Assembly: GCA_963556495.2 (NCBI GenBank)
Contig: OY747703.1
Span: 54,875,296 to 54,939,295 of the forward strand
From: Valencia hispanica
Lineage: Eukaryota; Chordata; Actinopteri; Cyprinodontiformes; Valenciidae
DNA length: 64,000 bases
Reading direction: 5' to 3'
Shown in pieces: positions 33,624-45,088 of this stretch. Under the pieces are notes generated by a model that made no database searches, had not been told where the DNA came from, and saw nothing but the letters and a program-made list of their open reading frames with translations. Positions within the stretch are counted from its first letter, which is position 1. Each line of letters starts with the position of its first letter. The position numbers and the translations under genes were made by a program.

Positions 33624-35539
33624 TAAACAGATTCAATTTCAATTCAGTTTATTTATATAGCGCCAATTCACAACAGATGTCATCTCAGGGCACTTAACAA
33701 GAAGTCATTTCTATACATTTATACAAACATTCCAATCAGTTAAAAAGTTTCCTATTTCAGGAATCACAGCAGATTGCGTCAGTCATTGGCGTGAGGTTGG
33801 GCAGACTTTCCAACCACAGCAATCCTTCAGCAATCCCTCATACTGAGCAAGCATGTAGCGACGGTGGAGAGGAAAAACTCCCCTTTAACAGGAAGAAACC
33901 TCCAACAGAACCAGGCTCAGTAGGAGCAGCCATCTGCCACGACCGTCTGGGGGTTTGAGAAGACAGAGCAGAGACACAGAAGGAACAGAAGATCTGATAT
34001 AAGAGTACTTTCTATGTTACAGAAAGTAAAAAGTTGATAACAGGACACAGTGGATGTTCAGTTACTGGGAGCATCATCCCAGTCGATGCCCCCCGTCCGA
34101 CAGGGCATTGCAGCTAAGCAGGATACCAGACCAGGTATATCTTCTATGGAGAGAAAAACACTGAGAGAAAACAAAGTTAACAGTCGAAATAACAGAATGT
34201 ACTGTAATACAACTGGAGAGTCGTAGGAGAAAAGGTAGTAGCAGAGTGAAGAAAATTGGTAAGTCTGTCCTCCAGCAGTCTAAGCCTATAGCAGCATAAC
34301 TACAGAGCTAGCTCAGGATGACCTAAGCCACTCCAACTATAAGCTTTATCAAAAAGGAAAGTTTTAAGCCTGGCCTTAAAAGTAAACAGAGTGTCTGCAT
34401 CACGGACTAAAGCTGGGAGCTGGTTCCACAGGAGAGGAGCCTGATAACTAAAAGATCTGCCTCCCATTCTACTTTTAGAAATCCTAGGAACTACAAGTAA
34501 ACCTGCAGTCTGAGAGCGAAGTGCTCTGTTGGGAACATATGAAACAATTAGATCTCTGATGTATGATGGAGCTTGATTATTAAGGGCTTTGTATGTAAGA
34601 AGAAGGATCTTAAATTCTATTCTGGATTTAACAGGGAGCCAATAAAGGGAAGCTAAAACAGGAGAAATGTGATCTCTCTTTTTAATATTCATCAGAACTC
34701 TTGCTGCCGCATTTTGGATCAACTGAAGGCTTTTAATGGCATTTTGTGGACTTCCTGATAGTAAAGAATTACAGTAGTCCAGCCTTGAGGTAACAAATGC
34801 ATGGACTAGTTTCTCAGCATCACTCCTGGACAGGATGTTTCTAATTTTAGCAATATTCCAGAGGTGAAAGAAAGAAATCCTTGAAACCTGTTTAATATGG
34901 GATTTAAATGTCAAGTGTTGGTCAAAAATAACGCTGAGGTTCTTTACGTTATTACTAGGGGCTAATTTTATGCCATCCAGATGAAGTGATTGACTAATCA
35001 GTTTCTGTTTTAGAACTTCTGGTCCAAAGACAGCAACTTCTGTCTTGTCAGAATATAAATGCAAAAAGTTTAGGGTCATCCATGTTTTTATGTCTTCCAG
35101 ACTTGCCTGTAATCTACCTAACTGACTGGGTTCATCAGGATTTATGGATAAATATAGTTGTGTATCATCTGGATAGCTGTGGAAATTTATCCCATGCTGT
35201 CTAATGATTCTACCAATTGGGAGCATATATATGGTGAACAGAATTGGTCCAAGCACAGAACCCTGTGGAACTCCACAAGTAACCCTTGAGAGTGAAGAAG
35301 ATTGATCATTTAGATGAAAAAAACTGGAATCTGTCAGACAAATATGATTTAAACCAGCCTAGTGCTGTTCCTTTGATCCCAACATGTTCAAGCCTTTCTA
35401 AGAGAATATTATGATCGACTGTGTCAAAAGCAGCACTGAGATCTGACAAAACCAGAACAGACACAAGTCCATTATCTGAGGCCATGAGAATATCATTAGT
35501 AACCTTCACCAGTGCTGTTTCAGTGCTATGATGAGCTCA
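33624..35539 (-). mobile_element. L2-clade LINE (family B) nested in L2 family A
   Basis: The 3' end on the minus strand is TTGAATTGAAATTGAAT-like (plus strand CAATTTCAATTCAG at 33632), different from family A. The same tail occurs at 59310-59555 on the + strand. It is flanked on both sides by family A sequence that reads through when this is removed (CAGAT repeated at the junctions). Confidence 0.8.
34300..35509 (-). pseudogene. L2 family B reverse transcriptase, nearly intact C-terminal part
   Basis: A 318-residue frame (34300-35256) begins at the GxLGPILF RT motif, then HSYPDDTQLYLSINPDE, SRLDYCNSLLSG, LASLYWLPVKSRIEFK and a C-terminal block. The upstream frame 35306-35509 has [19 protein letters not shown]. 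The polymerase box reads YPDD instead of YADD. One frameshift separates the two blocks. Confidence 0.9.
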
Positions 35540-35875
35540 GATGAGTTTTTAGTTATGATTAAAGAACTCGGCATTTCAGCAGTTTTGCAGTTGTCTGGAA
35601 GTTTGTTCCAGATTAGAGGAGCATAGAAACTGAAAGCTGCTTCTCCATGTTTGGTTCTGATTCTAGGGATGTTGAGTAGACTGGAATTCGAGGACCTGTG
35701 TGTTCTGGTGGGGTTGGTATAGTAACAGTAGATCTTCAACATACTTTGGTGCTAAGCCATTCAATGATTTATAAGCTAGTAAAAGTATTTTGAAGTCTAT
35801 TTTCTGAGCTACATGGAGCCAGTGTAAGGACTTCAGAACTACAAGGGTGCCCTCTGTCCCCCACCAAATAGCCAT
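35540..35875 (-). mobile_element. L2 family A, continuation
   Basis: Encodes RSSNSSLLNIPRIRTKHGEAA and WNKLPDNCK on the minus strand, the C-terminal end of the L2 RT protein, matching 36445-36657. It is truncated at about 35875, where a Rex1-like 3' end follows. Confidence 0.75.
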
Positions 35876-36115
35876 TGTTGTGTCCTGTAATGGTTGATGT
35901 GTAGAATAGAACAATCCTTTATTGTCCCACAAGGGGAAATTAGGTTGTAATAGGAGCAAAATGGTGGGGAATACAAACATTTTTGATTCAGAAGTATTAG
36001 AGTATTTAAAAAAATGAATTTAAGAATATTATGTACATTATTTACAAAATTACAAATAATATAATTGTAGTGGAACGACAAAAAAACCATGGTGCACAGT
36101 AAACCATACCCTGTT
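35876..36115 (-). mobile_element. Rex1-like LINE 3' fragment
   Basis: CAATCCTTTATTGTCCCACAA, followed by GGGGAAATT, resembles the Rex1-like 3' end at 9246-9272. Short and non-coding. Confidence 0.45.
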
Positions 36116-36125
36116 AAAGAGAGTG

Positions 36126-36230
36126 GCATAATGATGACTCCCTAAAGATTCTGGCATCATGGACAGATCCTGGCCATTTGGCCTCAAAGTTGGTGATGAG
36201 GTGGGTCGCATTACATATTATCTAGTTAGG
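36126..36230 (-). pseudogene. HARBI1-like transposase, central block
   Basis: The minus-strand translation reads IICNATHLITNFEAKWPGS followed by VHDARIFRESSLCHSL. This is the second catalytic aspartate region (WPGSxHD) of Harbinger transposases. It belongs just upstream of the block at 33105-33430; the LINEs between them are later insertions. Confidence 0.8.
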
Positions 36231-36444
36231 CAGGCAAGGCAAGGCAAGGCAATTTTATTTGTATAGCACACTTTCAACAGCAGGGTAATTCAAGGTGTTT
36301 TACATGATTTGGTGATAAAAATAAAAATAAATAAAAAAACACATAAAAGAAATACACATTACACATGATACACAATAAAGCAAGAGAAAGGTAAAAAAAA
36401 AGCAAGAGAGCATGAACACATTTCATACATATGACATCAAGCAT

Positions 36445-39400
36445 TTACTCGAAGGCAATTCTAAACAGATGGGTTTTTAGTCTCGATTTAAAGCAGTTCA
36501 GAGTTTCAGCAGCTCTACACTCGTCAGGAAGTTTGTTCCAGATAAGGGGAGCATAAAAACTGAAAGCTGCTTCTCCATGTTTAGTTCTGAGTCTAGGGAT
36601 GTTTAGTAGGCTAGAGTTGGAGGACCTGAGTGGTCTTGGTGGTTGGTACAATGACAACAGGTCTTCAACATATTTTGGTGCTAAGCCATGTAATGATTTA
36701 TAAACTAGTAAAAGTATTTTGAAGTCTATTCTCTGAGCTACAGGGAGCCAGTGTAAGGACTTTAGAACTGGGGTGATGTGCTCTACTTTCCTGGTTCTAG
36801 TGAGGACGCGAGCGGCAGCGTTCTGGATCAGCTGCAGCTGTCTGATTGACTTTTAAGGCAGACCTGTGAAGATGCTGTTGCAGTAATCAATCCGACTAAA
36901 GATAAACGCATGGATGAGTTTTTCTAGGTCGTCTTGCAAAATCAGTCCTTTAATCCTAGAGATGTTCTTCAGGTGATAGAACGCTGACCTTGTTATTGCC
37001 TTTATGTGACCCTGGAGGTTCAGGTCTGAGTCCATTACTACACCTAGGTTTCGAGCCTGATCCGTAGTTTCTAGCTGTATTAATTGAAGCTGTGTGCTGA
37101 CTCTTGATCGTTCCTCCTTGGGTCCAAAAATAATCACTTCAGTTTTGTTTCTATTCAGCTGGAGAAAGTAATGGCACATCCATCCATTTATTTGGTCAAT
37201 GCATTGATTTAGGGTTTGAAAGGGTTCAGAGTCACCTGGTGACATTGTAATGTAGAGCTGAGTGTCATCCGCGTAGTTATGGTGTCATGTTTTGTAGATT
37301 TAAACTGGACCCAAAAGCAGCAGAGTTGAAAACAAAAAGGATTTAATGAAAAACCACACGGAACTTACAGAAACTCGGGAGGGTACAGGCAGCAACAGGG
37401 AAACACAGGAACCAGACGGGCAACAAGGAAGGCAGGAATCAGGCGGGGAAGAAAGACGGACGAACCAGCGAGTAGTGAGTGAATGAGAACCGAATATATA
37501 CTGAGGAGGAGAGTGAAGAGTGAACACGGAAGGAGCAGGAGACCAATTAGTGAAAGCGGTTGCAGCTGAGAGGGAGTGAGCAGGTGAAAGTAATTAACTG
37601 GGACAGGAGGTAAAATGGCTGGGAGACAGAAGACTGTAAAGAAACTAGAAAGGATAATAAGTCTAAGGAGAAATCTACAGGAAACAGTGGAGAACAGAAG
37701 GAAGAAATAAATATGGACACTATCTAAAGAGGAATACTAATAGGAAGGAGGACAAAGGAGCAGAGGGTGAAAAATACCTAAGAACCAGGAGAAATATGGA
37801 AACCAGAAAGTGCAGAAATAACTAGTAGAAACAAAGAATAACTAAACACGATAATAGAACTAAATAATGAAAACAACTAACCAAACACAAACACCCGGGG
37901 ATCACAACATATGGTAGCTAATGTTATTGGTTGCTATAATCTTGCCTAGTGGGAGCATGTATATATTAAATAAGAGGGGCCCCAGGATGGAGCCCTGGGG
38001 CACCCCACATGTGATTTCTGTTCGTTCTGATGAAAATTTTCCTATTGAAACATAGAAGTCACTGTTCTTTAGGTAAGACTCGAACCAGCCAAGTACTGTA
38101 CCAGAGAGTCCGACCCAGCTCTCCAGTCGTTCCAATAAAATATCATGATCAACAGTGTCAAATGCTGCACTGAGGTCCAACAGAACCAGCACTGTGGTTC
38201 TTCCACAGTCTGTATTTATGCGGATGTCATTGAATACTTTGACGAGGGCCGTCTCGGTGCTGTGGTGAGCGCGGAAACCAGACTGAAAAACATCAAAACG
38301 TTTTGTCATTGTTATGAAGCCATTGAACTGATGAAACACAGCTTTTTCAATAATCTTACTGATGAATGGAAGATTAGAGATTGGCCTGTAGTTCTGCATT
38401 AACGTGTTGTCCAGATTTTTCTTCTTTAGCAGTGGTTTAATAACTGCTGTTTTTAAAGCCTGGGGGAAGACCCCTGATAGCAGGGATGAGTTCACTATTT
38501 GAACAAGATCAGACCCAATAACAGGAAGAACTTTCTTTAGAAAAGCTGTGGGTAGGATATCAAGACAGCAGGAGGAGGAGCTTAATTGGATAATGATTTT
38601 TTCAAGGCTGTTCTGGTCTAATTCGTGGAATTCAGACATTTTCTCTACATTGTTGTTGATTGGGGATGGCACTGGTTGTGGGTTCGATATTGAGGTACAG
38701 ATTGACCGTCTAATTGTTAGAATCTTTTCAGTAAAAAAGCTGGCAAATTCATTGCAGATCCTGGTAGAGTTTAGTTCAGGGGCTACTGTCACTAAAGGAT
38801 TAGTTAGTCTTTCCACTGTTGCAAATAGAGTCCGTGCACTATTAATGTTTCTGTTGATGATTTCAGAAAAGAACGATTCCCTAGAATCTTTTATAGTTAG
38901 CTGATATCTATTCAGTCTCTCTTTGTAGATCTTTGTGAGATTTGTGAGATCTTTGTAGATCTCACAAATCATTAAAGAAGTTAGAATTAAGTTTTGGTGG
39001 TTTATATAAACTTAGAAATAAAGCTTTGTTGGGGTCATTTATCTGGGTGGCTAGGTATTGAAAAGACTCAAACATGCCCAGAGTTACCTTTTTAAAGTTC
39101 ATTGAGTTGTGAAAGATGGTGGCTACACCTCCACCTTGTCTGTGTTTTCTGTTCTCACTAAAGAAATTGTAATTTGGAGGACTAGATTCTATTAATGAAA
39201 TTGTTTTGTTATTTTCATCTAGCCAAGTTTCTGATAAAAAAGGGCGTGTAAATTATGCTCAGTGATGAAGTCATTGATAAGAAAAGACTTCCCGGATAAA
39301 GATCTAATGTTTAATAAAGCTAACTTAAGTATTGTGATGATGGGCAGCTGAACCTTCTGACAGGTTAACAATTTAAGATTTTGTTTAATATGAGAGCGTG

Positions 39401-39509
39401 TGGTTAACGGTTTATGTTTCCTGCTGCTGATAATCACTGATATAGCCTCAGGGGTGCCGGGCGAATTCTGGGAGACGGTAGGGGTGGATTTATTGCCCGG
39501 TTCCCTCAA
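36445..39509 (-). pseudogene. L2 endonuclease-reverse transcriptase (ORF2), interrupted
   Basis: The 356-residue frame 37902-38972 holds the linker and [76 protein letters not shown] and [21 protein letters not shown]. It is cut by the 627-bp insert exactly before the YADD-type motif, and RT resumes at 37245 with [12 protein letters not shown] and continues to 36445. An endonuclease piece (LNIRSLSGKSFLINDFITEH) is at 39509-39219. Apart from the insert and a few breaks the copy is well preserved. Confidence 0.88.
37283..37909. mobile_element. Solo-LTR-like insertion (627 bp) in the L2 RT gene
   Basis: Starts TGTCATGTTTTG and ends GATCACAACA, that is TG...CA, and is flanked by the 5-bp duplication TATGG at 37278-37282 and 37910-37914. 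Removing the insert and one TATGG gives continuous L2 coding sequence through the RT active site. TG/CA ends plus a 5-bp duplication fit a solo LTR left by recombination. The ends also share TGTYRTG as a short inverted repeat, so a non-autonomous DNA element is the alternative. Confidence 0.7.
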
Positions 39510-39512
39510 ATA

Positions 39513-40205
39513 TCAAATATCTGTAATAATCAGTGGGGGGAAGCTCCCAGGCTTATTGACACTAGTCCCAGGCATTTGGTGTAGTCTAAGTTTAGGTGTT
39601 AATTGTGTCCCAAATTTCATTTGCTCGTTCAGTCTGTCGGTAAAGTTTCTAAATGGAGACTCATTTGATGTGGCTGAGTCACAGGAAGATGAAGACTTAA
39701 TCTCTGATGGTTGTTTATCTGTTCGGTCCTGTGGTGTCATCATGACTTGCTGTTTTTGTTCTCTGATGTCCATGGGTGCCTCAAGGTCAGCTTTTGGGAG
39801 CAAGTGTTTTGCTTTCTGATTTTGATTAGAAAAAATGTTTCCTGCTAAGAGCCTTACTCCGGCCTTGTTCAGATAACGCATCCCTTCTTTGAACAGATGA
39901 TTAGCACTTCCAAATACTTTGAAATTATTAATAAATGTGAACGACTTCTCAGCTGATTGTTTCTTCAACCATTTATGGAGCATGCGGAGTCTGCTAAATC
40001 TTTCATCATTCCCTTCAGGGACTGGTCCGCTGATGAGGATGTTTACGTTAAGTCCGTCAAGTCTCTGTAGGAGATCAGAAAAGTCTCTCTTCAGAATCTC
40101 TGATTGTCTCATCGCGATATCTGCTGATCCAGCGTGAATGACGAGCTTTTCCAAAGCAGGATGTTGGTCCAAGATTTTAGGGATTTTTCCTGATATTTCT
40201 CTCAC
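39513..40205 (-). CDS. L2 LINE ORF1 with SGNH-hydrolase (esterase)-like domain
   Basis: A 230-residue open frame ends just before the ORF2 region on the same strand. It has HAGSADIAMRQSEILKRDF, where GSADI takes the place of the GTNDI block III of SGNH hydrolases, then ISGPVPEGNDERFSRLRMLHKW, FTFINNFKVF and HLFKEGMRYLNKAGVRLLAGN, in the order seen in esterase-type ORF1 proteins of CR1/L2 LINEs. The final histidine of the catalytic triad is expected near DGxHL; here the motif reads EGMRYL, so catalysis is doubtful. The N-terminal part is missing, so the protein is incomplete. Confidence 0.75.
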   Translation of the reverse strand: MREISGKIPKILDQHPALEKLVIHAGSADIAMRQSEILKRDFSDLLQRLDGLNVNILISGPVPEGNDERFSRLRMLHKWLKKQSAEKSFTFINNFKVFGSANHLFKEGMRYLNKAGVRLLAGNIFSNQNQKAKHLLPKADLEAPMDIREQKQQVMMTPQDRTDKQPSEIKSSSSCDSATSNESPFRNFTDRLNEQMKFGTQLTPKLRLHQMPGTSVNKPGSFPPLIITDI

Positions 40206-40230
40206 TGTATTTTTGTAGGGGCTGGCTACC

Positions 40231-43200
40231 CAGATTATAAATGTACGTCAATAATATCAAGTAGTCCTTTAACAGATCACTGTGTGGTTAACTTAAATAT
40301 AACGTGTTTACAAGAGAATAAAAAAAATATTAGAGATTATTGGAAATTTAACCATTGTCTACTAGAAAATAAGGAATATTGCGATGACATAAAGAATATT
40401 ATTACGGATACTATGAAAAATAATAATCTTCAAACAGCAGTACAAAAATGGGAATTTCTAAAATTTTCAATTTGAAAACACTCTATTTTCTTTAGCAAAA
40501 AATTAAAAAGACAAAAAAATGAGAAGGAGTCTAATCTTATTCAAACTATTCTCAAAATATATGGTAAAGTGGATTGGTGTGAAGAGGACAGAATTAACTT
40601 AGCCAAAGCACAAATCGAATTAGATGAATTTTATTTACAGAAAGCCCAAGGAGCTTATATACGGTCAAGAGCCAGATGGATAGAGGATGGGGAAAGAAGC
40701 ACAGCATATTTCTGCAGGTTAGAAAAAAAAAGACAAATTAAAAATTCTATTTCATCCCTCATAATTGAGGATAGAGAATGTAGAGACTCAAGGAAAATTG
40801 CCAAAGAAGTATTTTAATTTTATAGTAAAATCTATGAATCTGCTTATCATAAAGGAAAGGCTGAAACCTTTTTTAACTTAATTAGACATGAAATCCCCGA
40901 AATAGAAAAAACTTTTGAAAATGATTGTGAGAAAGAATTGAACTTAGCAGAATTGGATGAGGCAATAAAAAAGATGCGGCCAAATCGCTCACCTGGTCCC
41001 AATGGTCTTACGTCAAATTTTTATAAACATTTTTGGGATGAAATTAAATCTTTGCTTTATAATGCAATAATGGAATGCATTAATTCAAGCGAACTAATGG
41101 TAACAATGAAACAAGGAATAATCAAATTAATACCAAAACCTGGTAAAGACAAATGATTTCTAAATAATCTAAGACCAATAACTTTATTAAACGTTGATTA
41201 TAAAATCTTGACTACTGCATTGGCTACTAGATTGAAAAATAATTTATTAAACATTATTAGTCCAACTCAATCAGGTTTCTTAAAAGGAAGATCAATACAC
41301 AATAATATTCGTATGGTACTTGATATTATAGATTACAAATCTCTATTCCCAGATGATGGATTGATTTTATTCTTGGATTTCAGTAAAGCATTTGACTCTG
41401 TGGAACACAGATTTATTTTTAAAACACTAAAATTCTTTGGCTTTGGCGAAATTTTTTTAAATATGATCTCTATGTTACATAAAGATATTAATAGTTCCGT
41501 TTCACTTTCTGAAGGTACCTGCCCTAGATTTCAAATTGGACGAGGAATCAGGCAAGGATGCAGTCTTTCCCCCCTTTTATTCATATTAGTCACTGAACTA
41601 CTCACAATTCATTTAAGATCGTCCAAACTCCAAGGTCTAAATATAAAGGATAAATCAATCCTGGTTAGCCAATTAGCAGATGATACAACGCTGTTTTTAA
41701 AAGACAGAAACCAAATACCAATAGCTTTAAAAACAATTAAATTATTTTCAGAGGCGTCAGGATTATATCTTAATATAAATGCGAACTCATGAAAATACAC
41801 GATGGCTCTGAGACCTCTCTGTTTAATATTCCTGTTAAATAAAAGTCTGTTATCTAGGAGTTTACATTACAAATGCACCAATTAATAGAAACCAAAAGAA
41901 CTTTCTAAACACAGTTGAAAAAAATAAAAAAATCTTAAACAACTGGCTCCAAAGAGATCTTACCTTATTTGGAAGAACACTTCTAACAAAGATGGAATCC
42001 ATTTCTAGACTGATATACCCTGCTCAATCATTGGCTATATCTCCTAAAATTATTAAAGAAATAAATAAAATGAATTTTAACTTTATATGGAAAAATAAGA
42101 ATCACTACATTAGAAAAAGTGATCTAGTCAAAAATTATGAAAGTGGTGGAATAAAATCAATTGATTTTGAAATATTGAATGGTGTATTAAAAATAAAGTG
42201 GCTTAAATCTTTTCTGATTAATGGTGAAGAAATTTGGCATGCAATTCCAAAATTTATATTTGAAAAAATTGGAGGAATGGGACTCCTGTTAAAATGTGAT
42301 TTTGAAATCCATAAGCTCCCTGTCAAACTCTCTGAATTCCACAAACAAGTCCTCTTATTTGGGAAAATGGTTTTCAAGCATACCTTCAGCCCTCATGATG
42401 TTCCGATATGGAATAATAGAACTGTTTTACATAAAACAAAAAGCATATTTATTAAAAGGTGGATGGCAAGAGGAATTTGGTCAGTGATACACATCTTAGA
42501 TGAATATGGAGATATTCTCTCACTTAAAGATTTAAGTTCTAAATACGATTTTAAAATTTCCGAAATTGAATATAATATGGTAAGTAGAAATATTCCAAGT
42601 GCTCTAATCCATTTAGTTAAAGCTTCTATCAGTAATATAACCAACCCTAGACTCAAAATTTTAGCAGCTAATGGGATCGACATATTCAATAAAAAATTTA
42701 ATAATATCTTCCTTAGAAACAACTTAAATAAGGCCTTTTATCCAAGCCCAGTACTCAGAATTCATTTACTATGCAAATTTTCAAAAGAAGAAATTAAATC
42801 TTTGAGAACTAAATACCTAAAATTCCCTTTACCCCCGAAATATAAAGAAATCCACCTTAAAACCTTAAATAATATTTACCCATCCAACCATTTTATACAA
42901 TCCAGATTTAATTTTAATGTGGAAAAATGTTATGTAAACAAAAGGAGGAATCGACCAAACATCTCTTTTATGAATGTGACTTAATCTCAACCATTTGGAA
43001 GTCACTTCAGGAGTGGCTTAACTCCAACAAAATTTTTATAAAAGATTTCATGGTTGAAGATATTTTATTTGGCATCATACTTAAAGATAAAAGTACTGAA
43101 TTTCTAATCAATAATCTTATAATTATCACAATTTTTTTTATACATAAATGCCGATACCTCAAAACTCCACCTACCTGGAATAACCTTAAAAATGAATAAA

Positions 43201-43600
43201 AATTGCTACTGAGATCCTTAGATAAAATGTCCACAGTAAATTCCATTAAATTACATGATTTCATTAAAAAGACAAATTTATAATTCCCGTTTAGGTGATT
43301 ATACAATATGGAAGTAAGCCTTACAAATTCTCCCCCTGTGATGCTCATTTATACACATGTATCTTTTTTATTTTTTTTATTTTTTTCCATTTCAAATCAC
43401 TTGTATCCCCTTACTCTTTATAAGTTAATATACATCCTGTTTTTGTTTCTTTTTCTTCATACCAAATTAAAATGTGACTACAAAATTCAAAACTGAAAGA
43501 TCACGGACTTTGGAGCTACTTTGTAAAATATAATTTTGTTTGTATATTTAGAAATGTAGTCGTTGTATTTCATTGTGTTCAATAAAGTTATAAAAAAAAA
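40231..43600 (+). mobile_element. L1-clade LINE, 5'-truncated
   Basis: AT-rich element ending with AATAAA (43581-43586) and an A run (43592-43600). The 3' end continues into a (TTCTTC)n tract. It encodes L1-type endonuclease end, RT and C-terminal domain fragments on the + strand, opposite to the neighbouring L2. Confidence 0.85.
40284..43200 (+). pseudogene. L1-like endonuclease/reverse transcriptase, broken
   Basis: Opens inside the end of the endonuclease (LTDHCVVNLNI). Then come ARWIEDGERSTAYFCRLEKKR, the RT motifs RSPGPNGLTSNFYKHFWDE (40938 on), a stop at about 41154, LTTALATRLKNNLLNIISPTQ, SGFLKGRSIHNNIRM, FLDFSKAFDSVEH, GIRQGCSLSPLLFILVTELL and QLADDTTLFLKD (catalytic LADD). The C-terminal domain follows in the 330-residue frame 41992-42984 and a further frame to 43199. 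At least four frame breaks. The QLADDTTLF box and GIRQGCSLSP are typical of the L1/Tx1 group in fish rather than L2. Confidence 0.9.
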
Positions 43601-43677
43601 TCTTCTTCTCTTTCTTCTTCCTTCTTTCTTCTTCTTTCTTCTTTCTTCTTCTTTCTTCTTCTTTCTTCTTTCTTCTT
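43601..43677 (+). repeat. (TTCTTC)n pyrimidine microsatellite
   Basis: TTC/TTTC repeat following the L1-like poly(A) tail. Probably grown from the LINE insertion site. Confidence 0.85.
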
Positions 43678-44110
43678 AATTATGGACCCGAATGTCATTT
43701 TATATGGCGCCATAATTTTAGGGCCATGTCTATTCTGCATTCTTCTAAGGACCCGGTCTACATAGGACGGGTCCTTCCTTGACTGGGTAGCCTTAAGATT
43801 AATTTATTTGCGAATGTACTGTCGCCTAGCAACCGTGACGACGCTAAACACAAACTGGTAAAAATGGAGCTAGAAATCTTCCAGAGTTTTCTTTTTTATT
43901 ATTATTCTAGAGGACCTACAGCAGCTTTACCGTCGCTGGCACGCTTTATATAGAGGTAATCCTATTTTATTTACTTCCACAGAATTGCAAATTAATTTCA
44001 GCTAGTTTCATGTTTATTTCAGCAACTGAGTGGTGATCAAATGTACATACATAATATATACTATATACAAACTAAATATTACAACACTTTCTAGTATTCA
44101 GTTGGTTTTA

Positions 44111-44165
44111 AAAATTGTGTGGAGAAATTGGCTATATATATTTATATATATATATATACACACAC

Positions 44166-44228
<63 letters not shown>

Positions 44229-44250
44229 GCCAATTTCTCTACACAATGTT
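44111..44250. repeat. Long hairpin with a (TA)n loop
   Basis: Arms of 23 bases (44111-44133 and 44228-44250) are inverted repeats with two mismatches: left AAAATTGTGTGGAGAAATTG, right complement AACATTGTGTAGAGAAATTG. The loop is nearly pure TA from 44134 to 44227. No coding role. Confidence 0.85.
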
Positions 44251-44299
44251 TGTGTACACACACACACTAATTTCTTTTTGGGATCAATGAAGTATTTTT

Positions 44300-44580
44300 G
44301 AATTTGAATATATCGTTTTTTTAACCTGGTGATGTCTTTCAAATCTGCACTTTCTAAATGAATAGCCTCAATAGATTTTTTTAAACGACTGGTGCAACAA
44401 TAACATAACATTTTTAAGTTTTTAACACCATTGCCGGTCATAACAGCATGAGCCTTTCTCCACAACTTCTGCCTCAGTGCTGGTGACATTGTGGCCCCTG
44501 GGGATGAGCTTGAAGATGATGTAGCAGAGGATGAGGTTGGTTTGGAGAAATCAGTGGTGCTCTCTGGTGAGACAAACTGT
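44300..44580 (-). other. Possible unassigned Ser-rich coding exon or pseudogene
   Basis: The minus-strand frame, open from about 44580, reads a Ser/Thr/Pro-rich stretch and then MSPALRQKLWRKAHAVMTGN, continuing to SRLKKSIEAIHLESADLK. Composition looks coding and a TTCAG sits just before it, but I recognise no domain. The frame continues into the TA repeat only by chance. A possible first exon lies upstream at 45834-45869. The flanking stretches 43680-44100 and 44600-45085 show no gene. Confidence 0.25.
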
Positions 44581-45088
44581 CTTCTGAACGCATCTTAGTG
44601 ATGTGGCAGCCGTCGATTGAGTCAGCCCAGGACGATGCAGTGGACAGTGCAAAGAAACTACCCTAAGCCCTGATGTTCAACCAGAAAAGACCAGTCAGAG
44701 GTCTCAGCTGGAACGTGCCATCCACATCTCTGATCCTTATGAAGTTAATCCAGGAAAACTGCCTGTTTATTCTAATAAAGTTTAAAGAACGGTCCAGGAA
44801 GAGGTAATTCAGGTTAATCCTGCATAAATAACTACAAATAACTACACAATAATTTATCCTAATGCCAATTTTTGTTATTTATTTTTTAATAGTCATTTTA
44901 AATTGTTCAAAGTAAGCTTTATGTTCATATCTTTAAAAAATTGTAATAATAATGTAATTGTTAATAAAATGACTCGATGATATTTACTATTTGTTTTTAA
45001 TCAAGTTATTTATAACAACCATAGAACTAAATAACCAATGTGACAAAAACATAAATTGACAAACAGAAAACAGTCGATCCATCCGGTC

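Larger units (their letters stand above)
31399..36234. mobile_element. Harbinger element with Myb-like and transposase genes, interrupted by LINEs
   Basis: The left end reads GGGGTATTCCAGAAAGC at about 31402. On the + strand a Myb/SANT-like accessory gene follows. From 33430 back to 33105 on the minus strand lies the C-terminal part of a HARBI1-like transposase, and at 36230-36126 a further transposase block. LINEs fill 33431-36120 between the two transposase blocks. The convergent pair of DNA-binding protein and transposase is typical of Harbinger. The right end has not been found; it was probably lost with the L2 insertion that starts at 36235. Confidence 0.75.
36235..40230 (-). mobile_element. 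L2-clade LINE family A with ORF1 and ORF2, carrying a solo-LTR-like insert
   Basis: From the tail (GGCAAGGCAAGGCAATTTT at 36237) the minus strand runs back through ORF2 to 39509 and ORF1 at 40205-39513. It is the most complete L2 here. It is interrupted at 37283-37909 and seems truncated at its 5' end where the L1-like element begins at about 40231. Confidence 0.88.

Noticed and set aside
44030..44290. 86-residue frame over the TA tract
   Set aside because: Tyr-Ile repeats from alternating TA.
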